A stretch of DNA of 8,321 nucleotides from Alistipes sp. (GCA_028691095.1 JAQUZZ010000047.1:1-8321), one strand, 5' to 3'. Counted from the stretch's first letter, positions 1 to 6,136 are shown. Notes: a model not told the origin generated them from the sequence alone. Made by a program: numbers and translations.

Positions 1-45
1 TGACTTCCGAAGATTAGCAAAGGATTATGAACGAAAGGTGGTGTG

Positions 46-67
46 TTCGGAAAATATGATATACTTG
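46..67 (+). promoter_or_regulatory. Possible promoter of the helical-repeat gene
   Basis: TATACTTG at 60-67 differs at one position from the Bacteroidota -7 consensus TAnnTTTG. It follows the block TTCGGAAAA at 46-54, which also occurs just upstream of the -7 element of the metal-efflux gene at 3479-3487. I see no clear TTTG-type -33 element at the expected distance. A start near 74 would give a leader of about 55 bases. A weaker alternative -7 is TATTTTTA at 105-112, which would leave almost no leader. Confidence 0.3.
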
Positions 68-128
68 GCTTTTATTTCACTGATGCTAAAATGGTTATAA
101 ATGATATTTTTAAACAGACTCTCAAAAT

Positions 129-1691
129 ATGAATTTGATCAGTGGGAAACAAGAGCCTGTCTATGACCTCATCCAGAGCATGAGTAAAGCCGAAAAGCGG
201 AATTTCAAGCTCTATGCCACCCGTTTATCCGGCAACCAGGAGGCAAAATTTGTGACGCTCTTCGACTGCATGGATGCGATGGAGGAGTATGACGAGGCCA
301 AAATTCTGCAACGTTGTCCGATCAAAAAAGAGCAGCTACCCAACATGAAGGCTCACCTCTACAAGCAGATTCTGGTGAGTATTCGCTTGTTGGATGTGCA
401 GCGTACCGTTCCGATGCAACTGCGTGAACAGATTGATTTTGCGCGCATTCTTTACGATAAGGGGCTCTTCAAACAGAGCCTTAAGATTCTGGAGAAGGCC
501 AAGGAGCAGGCCCTCTTCTATGAACAATATACCCAAGCCATCGAGATCATCGAATTTCAGAAGCGACAGGGAACCCTCAATATTTCGCGAAGCATTGGGG
601 GTCGGAGTGAGACGGGAAGTCGCCAGGTGGAGGAGTTGTGCGATAAGATCCGGAATCTGAACCAACTCTCCAACGTCGGATCGCAGCTCTACGGTTTGTA
701 TCTTCAGTTGGGCTATGCCCGCACCCAGAAAGATCTGGATATGATCGTGCAGGTCTTCGGCCCCACCTTGGCCAAATACAACGAAGCCTCCCTCTCCTTT
801 GTGGAGCAAGTGCAACTCTATCAGGCACAGGTGTGGTATAACTATATCCGGCACGATATGCTCACCTGCTATAAGTATGTCTGTCACTGGATCGTACTCT
901 TTGATCGTGTGCCGCATATGCAAGAGGTGATGTACGACTCCTATTTGCGGGGTTACTCCCGTTTGTTGGATGGGCTGTTCTTGCTACGGAGCTATCGCCG
1001 TTTTATTCAGAAACTGCATCTTTTTGAGGAGAAGTGCGAGTCGATCGGGAAGATCAACGACAATGCCCGCATGATCTCCTTGCAGATTCTCTATGTGAAC
1101 CGCATCAATCGTCACTTCTGGGAGGGAACCTTTGCCGAGGGCATCCGGATGGTTCCTCAGGTGGAGGAGTATACCCAGCGTTATGCCGAGCACCTCGACA
1201 TCCACCATCGCATGGTGCTCTATTACAAAATTGCGTGCCTCTATTTCGGCAATGCCAACTACCGCAAGTGCATGGAGTATCTCAATCGGATCATCTGTGC
1301 CCGCGATCCCCGAATGCGTCGTGACCTGCAATGCTATGCCCGAATTCTGAATCTGATCGCCTCCTATGAGGCAGGGATGGATTACAACCTGGATTATCAG
1401 GTGCGGGCGGTCTATCTCTTCTTAGTCAAAATGAACGATATGCAGCAGGTGCAACAGGAGATTATGTCCTTTCTCAAGCGGCTCCACACCACGCTCTATG
1501 CCACCCGCATGAAGGAGGAGTTGCACCAACTCTATGAGCGAATCAAACCCTTGGAGCATCATCCCTACGAACGCCGTACGTTCTACTACCTCGACCTGCT
1601 CTCTTGGTTGGAGAGTAAAATAAAAGGGATTCCTGTTGCCGAGGTGATTCGTCAACGTTTTGTGGCCGAAAACGGAAAGGTGCTTCCGTAA
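129..1691 (+). CDS. Conserved hypothetical helical-repeat (TPR-like) protein
   Basis: The protein has 520 residues and no signal peptide or membrane segment, so it is probably cytoplasmic. It reads as almost entirely alpha-helical, with charged and aromatic residues spaced as in tetratricopeptide-type repeats. The clearest repeat-like stretches are residues 97-145 (IDFARILYDKGLFKQSLKIL and what follows) and a segment near residue 360-388 (YYKIACLYFGNANYRKCMEY). The N-terminus carries the motif SKAEKRNFKLYATR (about residues 19-32), followed by a helix with KAHLYKQILVSIRLL. From memory this resembles a widespread uncharacterised Bacteroidota family; no enzymatic motif is visible. The ATG at 129 is chosen because the SKAEKR block lies close to it and no longer in-frame start is seen. 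There is no Shine-Dalgarno sequence, which is normal for this phylum. It appears to be transcribed alone, being 326 bases from gdhA. Function is unknown; a scaffold or protein-interaction role is inferred from the fold only. Confidence 0.88.
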   Translation: MNLISGKQEPVYDLIQSMSKAEKRNFKLYATRLSGNQEAKFVTLFDCMDAMEEYDEAKILQRCPIKKEQLPNMKAHLYKQILVSIRLLDVQRTVPMQLREQIDFARILYDKGLFKQSLKILEKAKEQALFYEQYTQAIEIIEFQKRQGTLNISRSIGGRSETGSRQVEELCDKIRNLNQLSNVGSQLYGLYLQLGYARTQKDLDMIVQVFGPTLAKYNEASLSFVEQVQLYQAQVWYNYIRHDMLTCYKYVCHWIVLFDRVPHMQEVMYDSYLRGYSRLLDGLFLLRSYRRFIQKLHLFEEKCESIGKINDNARMISLQILYVNRINRHFWEGTFAEGIRMVPQVEEYTQRYAEHLDIHHRMVLYYKIACLYFGNANYRKCMEYLNRIICARDPRMRRDLQCYARILNLIASYEAGMDYNLDYQVRAVYLFLVKMNDMQQVQQEIMSFLKRLHTTLYATRMKEELHQLYERIKPLEHHPYERRTFYYLDLLSWLESKIKGIPVAEVIRQRFVAENGKVLP

Positions 1692-1705
1692 ATCGCTATT
1701 TTTTT
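1672..1705 (+). terminator. Weak terminator-like hairpin over the stop codon
   Basis: ACGGAA (1672-1677) and TTCCGT (1684-1689) form a perfect six-pair stem with a six-base loop. It covers the end of the helical-repeat gene, whose TAA is at 1689-1691. Seven T residues follow at 1699-1705, but nine bases separate stem and T-run, which is longer than in a typical intrinsic terminator. A second hairpin follows at 1715-1732 (CCCCT/AGGGG plus two G-T wobbles) with no T-run after it. Together they may end the transcript. Confidence 0.35.
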
Positions 1706-1863
1706 GAGGTTGACCCCCTTTTTTCGGAGGGGATGAAAAAAAAAGTACGCTTCTGTTAAAATTTTATCTTGCTAATAATTTAGGAGCATTTTTTTTTCTG
1801 GAGTTCCTAATTGAAATCAAGATCTGAAAAACGGCCCGTATTTAGTAATCATTTTTTTAAAAT

Positions 1864-1887
1864 AGCGTGATGAATCGAACTCACGCT
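1864..1887. repeat. Seven-base perfect dyad upstream of the gdhA promoter
   Basis: AGCGTGA (1864-1870) and TCACGCT (1881-1887) are exact inverse complements separated by ten bases. The dyad centre is about 36 bases before the proposed -33 element and roughly 74 before the predicted transcription start, a plausible place for an activator. No T-run follows on either strand that would make it a good terminator. Regulator unknown. Confidence 0.4.
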
Positions 1888-1911
1888 CAACGAAAAAAGT
1901 GCAAGCAGTTC

Positions 1912-1942
1912 TTGTTGTTTCAATATTATTCCGTTACTTTTA
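1912..1942 (+). promoter_or_regulatory. Probable gdhA promoter
   Basis: TACTTTTA at 1935-1942 matches the Bacteroidota -7 consensus TAnnTTTG at all but the last fixed position. TTG at 1912-1914 lies 20 bases upstream, the expected spacing to a -33 element. The start would fall near 1949 and leave a leader of about 70 bases before the ATG at 2018. The sequence CGTTACTTTTAC here closely resembles CGTTATCTTTAC upstream of the GH2 gene. A five-pair stem, CGACC (1943-1947) with GGTTG (1960-1964) and one G-T wobble, lies at the predicted 5' end. Confidence 0.5.
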
Positions 1943-2017
1943 CGACCGGAAAAATAAAAGGTTGTCTGAGAAACCGATTTTTTCACCGATTTGCCTAATC
2001 TCTCATAATTCATATAG

Positions 2018-3376
2018 ATGATGGAAAAACACGTTCAAAAGTATGTCGATGATTTCATGGCGAACATTATCGCCCGAAATCCAGGTGAAAAAGAGTTTCA
2101 CCAAGCCGTACACGAGGTCGTAGAGTCGTTGGCACCCTACATTCTCGAAAATCCGATTCTTCAGAAGATGAAGGTGCTGGAGCGAATCGCTGAACCCGAG
2201 CGCGTCATTATGTTTCGCGTTCCTTGGCTCAACGATAAAGGGGAAGTGGAGATCAACAAAGGCTACCGCGTGCAGATGAACAGCGCAATCGGCCCCTACA
2301 AGGGAGGTCTGCGTTTCCACTCTTCGGTTAATCTGGGCATCTTGAAGTTCTTGGCTTTCGAGCAGACCTTCAAAAACAGTCTGACCACGTTGCCTATGGG
2401 TGGCGGTAAAGGAGGTTCAGACTTCAACCCGAAAGGCAAATCGGACAATGAGGTGATGAAATTCTGTCAGTCATTCATGACGGAGTTGCAACGCCATATT
2501 GGTCAGGACACCGATGTTCCTGCCGGTGATATTGGCGTAGGCGGTCGTGAGATCGGATTCCTCTACGGACAGTACAAACGTTTGCGCAATGAGTTTACCG
2601 GTACGTTGACCGGAAAGGGTCGCGACTGGGGTGGAAGCCCGCTGCGTCCTGAGGCTACCGGTTACGGAACCTGCTACTTTGCCCAAGAGATGTTGGCTAC
2701 CCGCAACGATAGCTACAAGGGTAAGGTGGTCGCTATCTCTGGTTCGGGTAATGTGGCTCAGTATGCTTGCGAGAAGGCTACCCAGCTTGGTGCTAAGGTG
2801 GTGACGCTCTCCGACTCGGCAGGTTACATCTATGATCCTACCGGAATTGATGCCGATAAGTTGGCGTATGTAATGGAGCTCAAAAACGTATACCGTGGTC
2901 GTATCAAAGAGTACGCAGAGAAGTATCCTGAGGCTACCTACTATGCAGGGGAGCGTCCTTGGGGTGTGAAATGCGATATTGCCATGCCTTGTGCCACACA
3001 GAATGAGTTGAACGGCGAGCAAGCTCAGACTTTGGTTGCCAACGGATGTATCTGTGTAGCCGAGGGTGCCAATATGCCTTCGACTCCCGAAGCGATCACT
3101 ACGTTCCAACAGCACAAATTGCTCTACTCGCCGGGTAAGGCTTCCAATGCCGGAGGTGTTGCTACCTCGGGTTTGGAGATGTGCCAGAACTCGATGCGTC
3201 TGACTTGGGCTCCGGAGGAGGTCGATCAGAAGTTGCATTCGATCATGAAGAACATTCATGCAGCGTGCGTCAAATACGGTACCGAACCCGATGGGTATGT
3301 CAACTATGTGAAAGGGGCTAACATTGCCGGTTTCATGAAGGTTGCCAATGCCATGTTAGCACAGGGCTTGGTGTAA
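2018..3376 (+). CDS. gdhA: NADP-type glutamate dehydrogenase (hexameric, small)
   Basis: It catalyses the reversible reductive amination of 2-oxoglutarate with ammonia to L-glutamate in the cytoplasm, the main ammonium-assimilation step in many gut Bacteroidales. The 452 residues match the usual length of hexameric enzymes. The substrate domain holds YKGGLRF (K95), K119, PMGGGKGG (K131) and PAGDIGVGGREIG (D171). These four residues correspond, at a constant offset of six, to the catalytic and binding residues K89, K113, K125 and D165 of the Clostridium symbiosum enzyme as I recall it. The coenzyme domain has the Rossmann loop SGSGNVA (241-247). The stretch after the second strand, SDS (265-267), resembles the NADP-linked E. 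coli enzyme more than the NAD-linked clostridial one; NADP preference is therefore inferred, and dual specificity is possible. Two adjacent ATGs (2018, 2021) could start it; there is no Shine-Dalgarno sequence. It is a single-gene unit with its own promoter and terminator. Confidence 0.97.
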   Translation: MMEKHVQKYVDDFMANIIARNPGEKEFHQAVHEVVESLAPYILENPILQKMKVLERIAEPERVIMFRVPWLNDKGEVEINKGYRVQMNSAIGPYKGGLRFHSSVNLGILKFLAFEQTFKNSLTTLPMGGGKGGSDFNPKGKSDNEVMKFCQSFMTELQRHIGQDTDVPAGDIGVGGREIGFLYGQYKRLRNEFTGTLTGKGRDWGGSPLRPEATGYGTCYFAQEMLATRNDSYKGKVVAISGSGNVAQYACEKATQLGAKVVTLSDSAGYIYDPTGIDADKLAYVMELKNVYRGRIKEYAEKYPEATYYAGERPWGVKCDIAMPCATQNELNGEQAQTLVANGCICVAEGANMPSTPEAITTFQQHKLLYSPGKASNAGGVATSGLEMCQNSMRLTWAPEEVDQKLHSIMKNIHAACVKYGTEPDGYVNYVKGANIAGFMKVANAMLAQGLV

Positions 3377-3391
3377 GTTGCTGAAGTAACA

Positions 3392-3414
3392 GATTACGGA
3401 TCGCACCCGTAATC
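3392..3414 (+). repeat. First hairpin downstream of gdhA
   Basis: GATTACGG (3392-3399) and CCGTAATC (3407-3414) form a perfect eight-pair stem with a seven-base loop, starting 16 bases after the gdhA stop. No T-run follows, so it is not a terminator alone. It sits eight bases before the strong terminator and may protect the 3' end of the gdhA message; that role is inferred. Confidence 0.5.
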
Positions 3415-3421
3415 ATGCTCT

Positions 3422-3460
3422 GAAGATCGGATTCTGTCATGGAGTCCGATCTTCGTTTTT
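3422..3460 (+). terminator. Intrinsic terminator of gdhA
   Basis: GAAGATCGGA (3422-3431) pairs perfectly with TCCGATCTTC (3445-3454). The stem extends inward by TTCT/GGAG with two G-T wobbles, leaving a five-base loop. GTTTTT follows immediately (3455-3460). This is a textbook Rho-independent terminator and separates gdhA from the metal-efflux gene. Confidence 0.88.
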
Positions 3461-3473
3461 GGAAGAAGGGTGG

Positions 3474-3521
3474 TTGCTTTCGGAAAAATTTATACTTTTG
3501 TTTGAACGTCCGGAGACGGAC
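3474..3521 (+). promoter_or_regulatory. Promoter and 5' hairpin of the CDF gene
   Basis: TACTTTTG at 3493-3500 is a perfect match to the Bacteroidota -7 consensus TAnnTTTG. TTG at 3474-3476 may serve as -33, although its 16-base gap is shorter than usual. Transcription would start near 3507. Just there GTCCG (3508-3512) and CGGAC (3517-3521) form a perfect stem closed by a GAGA loop of the stable GNRA type. The leader is about 80 bases; I recognise no known riboswitch in it. Confidence 0.6.
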
Positions 3522-3587
3522 TCTTCGGGTGTGTGTGGGGCGATAGGATGAGATTCGAGGGATTACGTAAGGGCTAATTTTGAGGAT

Positions 3588-4604
3588 ATGGTTGAGGATT
3601 CAAGAACGAAAAGAGCTGACGGTGCGATAAAACAGCGCGTCCAACGTTGGATTGTTTGTGGCTCTGTGCTGCTGATGGGCGGAAAATTTCTGGCCTTTGC
3701 GTGGACGAACTCGGTCGGCATCTTGACCGATGCCTTGGAGAGCATCGTGAATGTGGTGGCAGGGTTCATTAGTCTGTATAGTCTCTACAAAGCGGCTCAG
3801 CCCAAGGATGACGATCATCCGTTCGGTCACGGCAAGATCGAGCTGATCTCCGCCTCGATCGAAGGATTGCTCATTGCCGGAGCCGGAGGCGTGATTATCT
3901 ATGAAGGCATTCGACGCCTCTTTACCCCCTCGGTGGTGGAGCGTCTGGATATCGGTATTGCGCTGGTGGCTGCGGCCGGAGCCATCAACTATCTGTTGGG
4001 GTGGTACAGCATTCGCCAAGGAAAGCGTTATGATTCGATCGCCTTGGTGGCCGGAGGAAAGCATCTTCAGTCCGACACCTACTCCTCCATCGGTTTGGTG
4101 GTGGGATTGATTCTGCTCTATGTGACACGGATCGGATGGATCGACAGTGCCCTGGCCTTGATCTTCGGGGTTATCATCGTTTGGACGGGCATCAAGATTT
4201 TGCGCGAGACCATCGCCAATCTCACCGATGAGGCCGATCGGAGCTATTTGGATCGTATGTTGGCCACCGTGTCGCGCAATACGCGTGCGGAGTGGATCGA
4301 CGTGCATAACCTCAAGATGATTAAATACGGGAGCGACGTCTACGTGGATTGCGATCTGACCCTACCGTGGTATTACACCATCAAGCAGGGTCACGATGCC
4401 TGCGATGAGCTGAAGCGGGTGATTCTTGCGGAGTTCTCGGAGCGGGCTCAGTTTTCGATCCATTCGGATCCTTGCAATGAGGAGCATTGTCCGCATTGTG
4501 CGGTGGAGGGGTGTGCCTATCGTCGCGAACCCTTTCATGCGCCACTGGTTTATACCCTCAAGGAGTTGACCGAGAGCGATGAACAGCGTAAGGAAGAGTT
4601 GTGA
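3588..4604 (+). CDS. Cation diffusion facilitator (CDF) metal-efflux transporter
   Basis: CDF proteins are inner-membrane metal/proton antiporters that export divalent metals such as zinc or iron. The 338 residues show six likely membrane helices: about 21-40, 43-66, 86-112, 121-140, 150-180 and 185-205. HPFGHGK (77-83) is a strong family signature before helix 3. Helix 5 has the canonical HLQSD (H159, D163). In helix 2, aligned by that signature with E. coli FieF, the DxxxD pair becomes E51 and N55 (ALESIVN). The cytoplasmic C-terminal domain ends its fold with HSDP (H292, D294), equivalent to the HQDP metal-binding motif of FieF. It continues into a tail with C296, C301, C304 and C309 (CX4CX2CX4C). 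I believe related Bacteroidota proteins share this form, but cannot check. TGAGGAT directly before the ATG at 3588 is a weak ribosome site. Transcribed alone. The metal is not predictable from sequence. Confidence 0.94.
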   Translation: MVEDSRTKRADGAIKQRVQRWIVCGSVLLMGGKFLAFAWTNSVGILTDALESIVNVVAGFISLYSLYKAAQPKDDDHPFGHGKIELISASIEGLLIAGAGGVIIYEGIRRLFTPSVVERLDIGIALVAAAGAINYLLGWYSIRQGKRYDSIALVAGGKHLQSDTYSSIGLVVGLILLYVTRIGWIDSALALIFGVIIVWTGIKILRETIANLTDEADRSYLDRMLATVSRNTRAEWIDVHNLKMIKYGSDVYVDCDLTLPWYYTIKQGHDACDELKRVILAEFSERAQFSIHSDPCNEEHCPHCAVEGCAYRREPFHAPLVYTLKELTESDEQRKEEL

Positions 4605-4627
4605 CGGAGAAATACTAAGGCGTAAGC

Positions 4628-4671
4628 ATGATACGAGCCCTGACACCGTGATGTGTCAGGGCTCGTATTGT
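4628..4671. terminator. Bidirectional hairpin terminator between convergent genes
   Basis: ATACGAGCCCTGACAC (4631-4646) and GTGTCAGGGCTCGTAT (4653-4668) form a perfect 16-pair stem with a six-base loop. Three further outer pairs (two of them G-T) extend it to 4628-4671. It lies 23 bases after the CDF stop and 46 bases beyond the stop of the minus-strand barrel gene, so it can end both convergent transcripts. Neither side has a long T-run, so termination may rely on stem strength or other factors. Confidence 0.75.
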
Positions 4672-4717
4672 AAGGTTCGGAGGTCATCCAATGCCCCCTA
4701 AGAGTCGGGTGCGGGGT

Positions 4718-5350
4718 TTAGAATCCAAGACCGATCCGGAATCCGAAGTTGTTGAGCTGGTCGGTTTTGAAGGTCATCACCGTGCCTTGGTTGGTGGCGT
4801 AGCTATAATAGAGCGCCATGTGCAATCCCAAGATCGTTTGCAACGGGTGAATGGTCATGCCCACCTCCGGAGAGAGATAGAATCCCCACGTTTTCTGATA
4901 GGCTTCGAGGATATAGAAATCGGAGGAGATGCGCGCGTAGTTGGTACCCAACTTCAGAGCCACATAGGCAGAGTAGGTGTTCCCGTCCACAAACCGATAA
5001 CGGCCGGTCACCCCAAAGGGAACTTGATAGACCGAATGTTGTTGGTCGGTTGTGACCGCCGAACTCTGATTGATTGCAAAGGTCTGACGTGGAATATACT
5101 GATTGTTGGTATGATAGGCGAAGAAGGCTCCGATACCCATGTTGTTGGGGAAGTAGTAGCCTCCCTCGAAGTTCATGCCCCAACCGCTGGCCTTGTCGGC
5201 GAAGCTGGCACCCAAGGGGACGTTGAATTGCCAGTCGATGTTGGCATAGGCGTTGGTGGAGTACTCCTGAGCCTGAGCCTTGGGGAAACCGAGTAGGGCT
5301 GCTGCAATCAGTATCGCAGCACCGAATCGTGTGTTTTTTATGCGTTTCAT
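4718..5350 (-). CDS. Small outer-membrane beta-barrel protein
   Basis: The 210 residues begin with a Sec signal peptide: basic MKRIKNTR, a hydrophobic core at 9-22, and a likely signal peptidase I site AQA|Q after residue 27. The mature part has alternating polar/aromatic strands typical of small outer-membrane barrels, for example GWGMNFEGGYYF (56-67), MGIGAFFAYH (71-80), VPFGVTGRYRF (110-120) and SAYVALKLGTNYAR (127-140). It ends in a strand, FGFRIGLGF, with the terminal phenylalanine that the barrel assembly machinery usually recognises. It is the second gene of an operon, starting 48 bases after the lipoprotein stop, with no Shine-Dalgarno sequence. The exact family (OmpW-like or another Bacteroidota barrel) and function cannot be fixed; a role in envelope structure or response is inferred from its partner. 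The ATG at 5350 is the only start that gives the complete signal peptide. Confidence 0.85.
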   Translation of the reverse strand: MKRIKNTRFGAAILIAAALLGFPKAQAQEYSTNAYANIDWQFNVPLGASFADKASGWGMNFEGGYYFPNNMGIGAFFAYHTNNQYIPRQTFAINQSSAVTTDQQHSVYQVPFGVTGRYRFVDGNTYSAYVALKLGTNYARISSDFYILEAYQKTWGFYLSPEVGMTIHPLQTILGLHMALYYSYATNQGTVMTFKTDQLNNFGFRIGLGF

Positions 5351-5398
5351 AGGACTCTGTGTGTTTTTACAATGAACGAAGATTGCAATGCGATCCGA

Positions 5399-6028
5399 CT
5401 AATGATTCAGGTAGGGGGATTGTGTGAAAGATTGATCGATGGCTCGTACGGTCAACGTGGTGTTGAAGGTGTCGGAGTTGGAGAGCAGCCCGCTGAGGAA
5501 GCTGTTCCATACCACGGTGAGCTTCTTGGTTCCTGAGGTGCTGCTGTTCAGGTTGACCATCTCGGTGAGCAACGACCCGATGCTGTAACTGTATACGACG
5601 GCGTAGGGGTAGTACCAACCGCCCCATGGGCCCCAGTAGCTCGGATCCCAGTAGCCCGGATAGCCATTCCACCAGTAGGGACTGTAATAATTGGTGAAGT
5701 AGGCGACGCTTTGGACGTAGCTGATTTGCAGCCCCAAGTCGGCTGACGCCTTGTCGGTGGTGCGGGTGTATCCGCAAGTGGTCATCTGGGTTTGATAGGC
5801 ATCCAGAATTTCGGAGGCTTGGGTTCCCGTCCAATAGGTCGGATCTTTGGAGTCTCCGATGACCATCACGCTGTCAGGCATATAGTACGTGCTGAAGCCT
5901 TGGAAATTCGCGCTGGTGTCATGCGTGGTGAACACCAAGAAATCGGTACTCAGTTCTCCCAGATCGGGATCCTCCCGACAGGCCGAGAGCGAGAGCAGTG
6001 CGAGTGCGCAAAAGAGTAATTGTTTCAT
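5399..6028 (-). CDS. DUF4136-like lipoprotein
   Basis: The 209 residues open with a lipoprotein signal: MKQ, a hydrophobic core, and lipobox LSAC with the lipidated cysteine at position 17, so it should be anchored in the outer or inner membrane facing the periplasm. Features I associate with DUF4136 are FSTYYMPD (45-52), a central ADLGLQISYV strand (96-105), a C-terminal strand KKLTVVW (168-174), and the ending AIDQSFTQSPYL. Between them, residues 110-147 are extremely rich in tyrosine, tryptophan, glycine and proline (for example YYSPYWWNGYPGYW). Aromatic stretches of this kind occur in some members, but its role is unknown. It is the promoter-proximal gene of an operon with the barrel protein. 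The ATG at 6028 directly precedes the signal sequence. Function is unknown beyond the envelope location; family assignment is from memory of motifs. Confidence 0.82.
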   Translation of the reverse strand: MKQLLFCALALLSLSACREDPDLGELSTDFLVFTTHDTSANFQGFSTYYMPDSVMVIGDSKDPTYWTGTQASEILDAYQTQMTTCGYTRTTDKASADLGLQISYVQSVAYFTNYYSPYWWNGYPGYWDPSYWGPWGGWYYPYAVVYSYSIGSLLTEMVNLNSSTSGTKKLTVVWNSFLSGLLSNSDTFNTTLTVRAIDQSFTQSPYLNH

Positions 6029-6076
6029 ACGATTGGAGTATTAAGTGATAGAAAAGAAGGATTGAGCCCTTCCGGA

Positions 6077-6116
6077 GCTTCGGAGGTCGGTGTTGAGAGC
6101 GCTTCGGAGGTCGGTG
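6077..6116. repeat. 16-base direct repeat in the lipoprotein leader
   Basis: GCTTCGGAGGTCGGTG occurs exactly at 6077-6092 and again at 6101-6116, a period of 24 bases. On the minus strand both copies (CACCGACCTCCGAAGC) fall in the predicted leader of the lipoprotein/barrel operon, between its candidate promoter and start codon. They could be tandem sites for a regulator, a leader-RNA signal, or a recent small duplication. Confidence 0.7.
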
Positions 6117-6128
6117 AAAGGAGGGTAT

Positions 6129-6136
6129 CAAAAGTC
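6129..6136 (-). promoter_or_regulatory. Candidate -7 element of the lipoprotein operon
   Basis: Read on the minus strand, GACTTTTG matches the TAnnTTTG element at all fixed positions except the first. It would start transcription near 6122 and give a leader of about 93 bases that contains the direct repeat. No clear -33 element is visible, so this is tentative. Confidence 0.3.

Larger units (their letters stand above)
1692..2017. other. AT-rich non-coding region upstream of gdhA
   Basis: This gap of 326 bases has no credible open reading frame. It contains homopolymer runs T7 (1699-1705), T6 (1719-1724), A9 (1736-1744), T9 (1789-1797), T7 (1852-1858), A6 (1893-1898) and T6 (1978-1983). It also holds a hairpin at 1715-1732, an inverted repeat TTAGGA (1780-1785)/TCCTAA (1805-1810), a perfect seven-base dyad at 1864-1887, and the probable gdhA promoter at 1912-1942. 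The octamer ACCGATTT occurs twice in the leader, at 1973-1980 and 1985-1992. The size and AT content suggest a regulated upstream region or curved DNA; that is inference. Confidence 0.6.

Noticed and set aside
1715..1732. Main terminator of the helical-repeat gene
   Set aside because: The stem is mostly C-G pairs but is followed by an A-rich run, not T residues, so it is not a convincing intrinsic terminator on the plus strand.
1864..1890. tRNA 3' end or attachment-site fragment on the minus strand
   Set aside because: The T-loop-like GTTCGATT is present, but the T-stem has a mismatch and there is no anticodon or D arm, nor any integrase nearby.
2471..3259. 262-codon open frame on the minus strand
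   Set aside because: It is entirely antisense to gdhA, whose identity is certain; the product shows no family signature.
3501..3587. Metal-sensing riboswitch before the CDF gene
   Set aside because: Only a short GAGA-loop hairpin and a G-rich stretch are seen; the conserved cores of the NiCo and yybP-ykoY classes are not recognisable.
3600..4307. 235-codon open frame on the minus strand
   Set aside because: It is antisense to the CDF transporter and is a by-product of that gene's codon usage.
4691..5296. 201-codon open frame on the plus strand
   Set aside because: It lies antisense to the barrel gene, which has a signal peptide and barrel strands. The plus-strand product has no recognisable domain and an unnatural composition.
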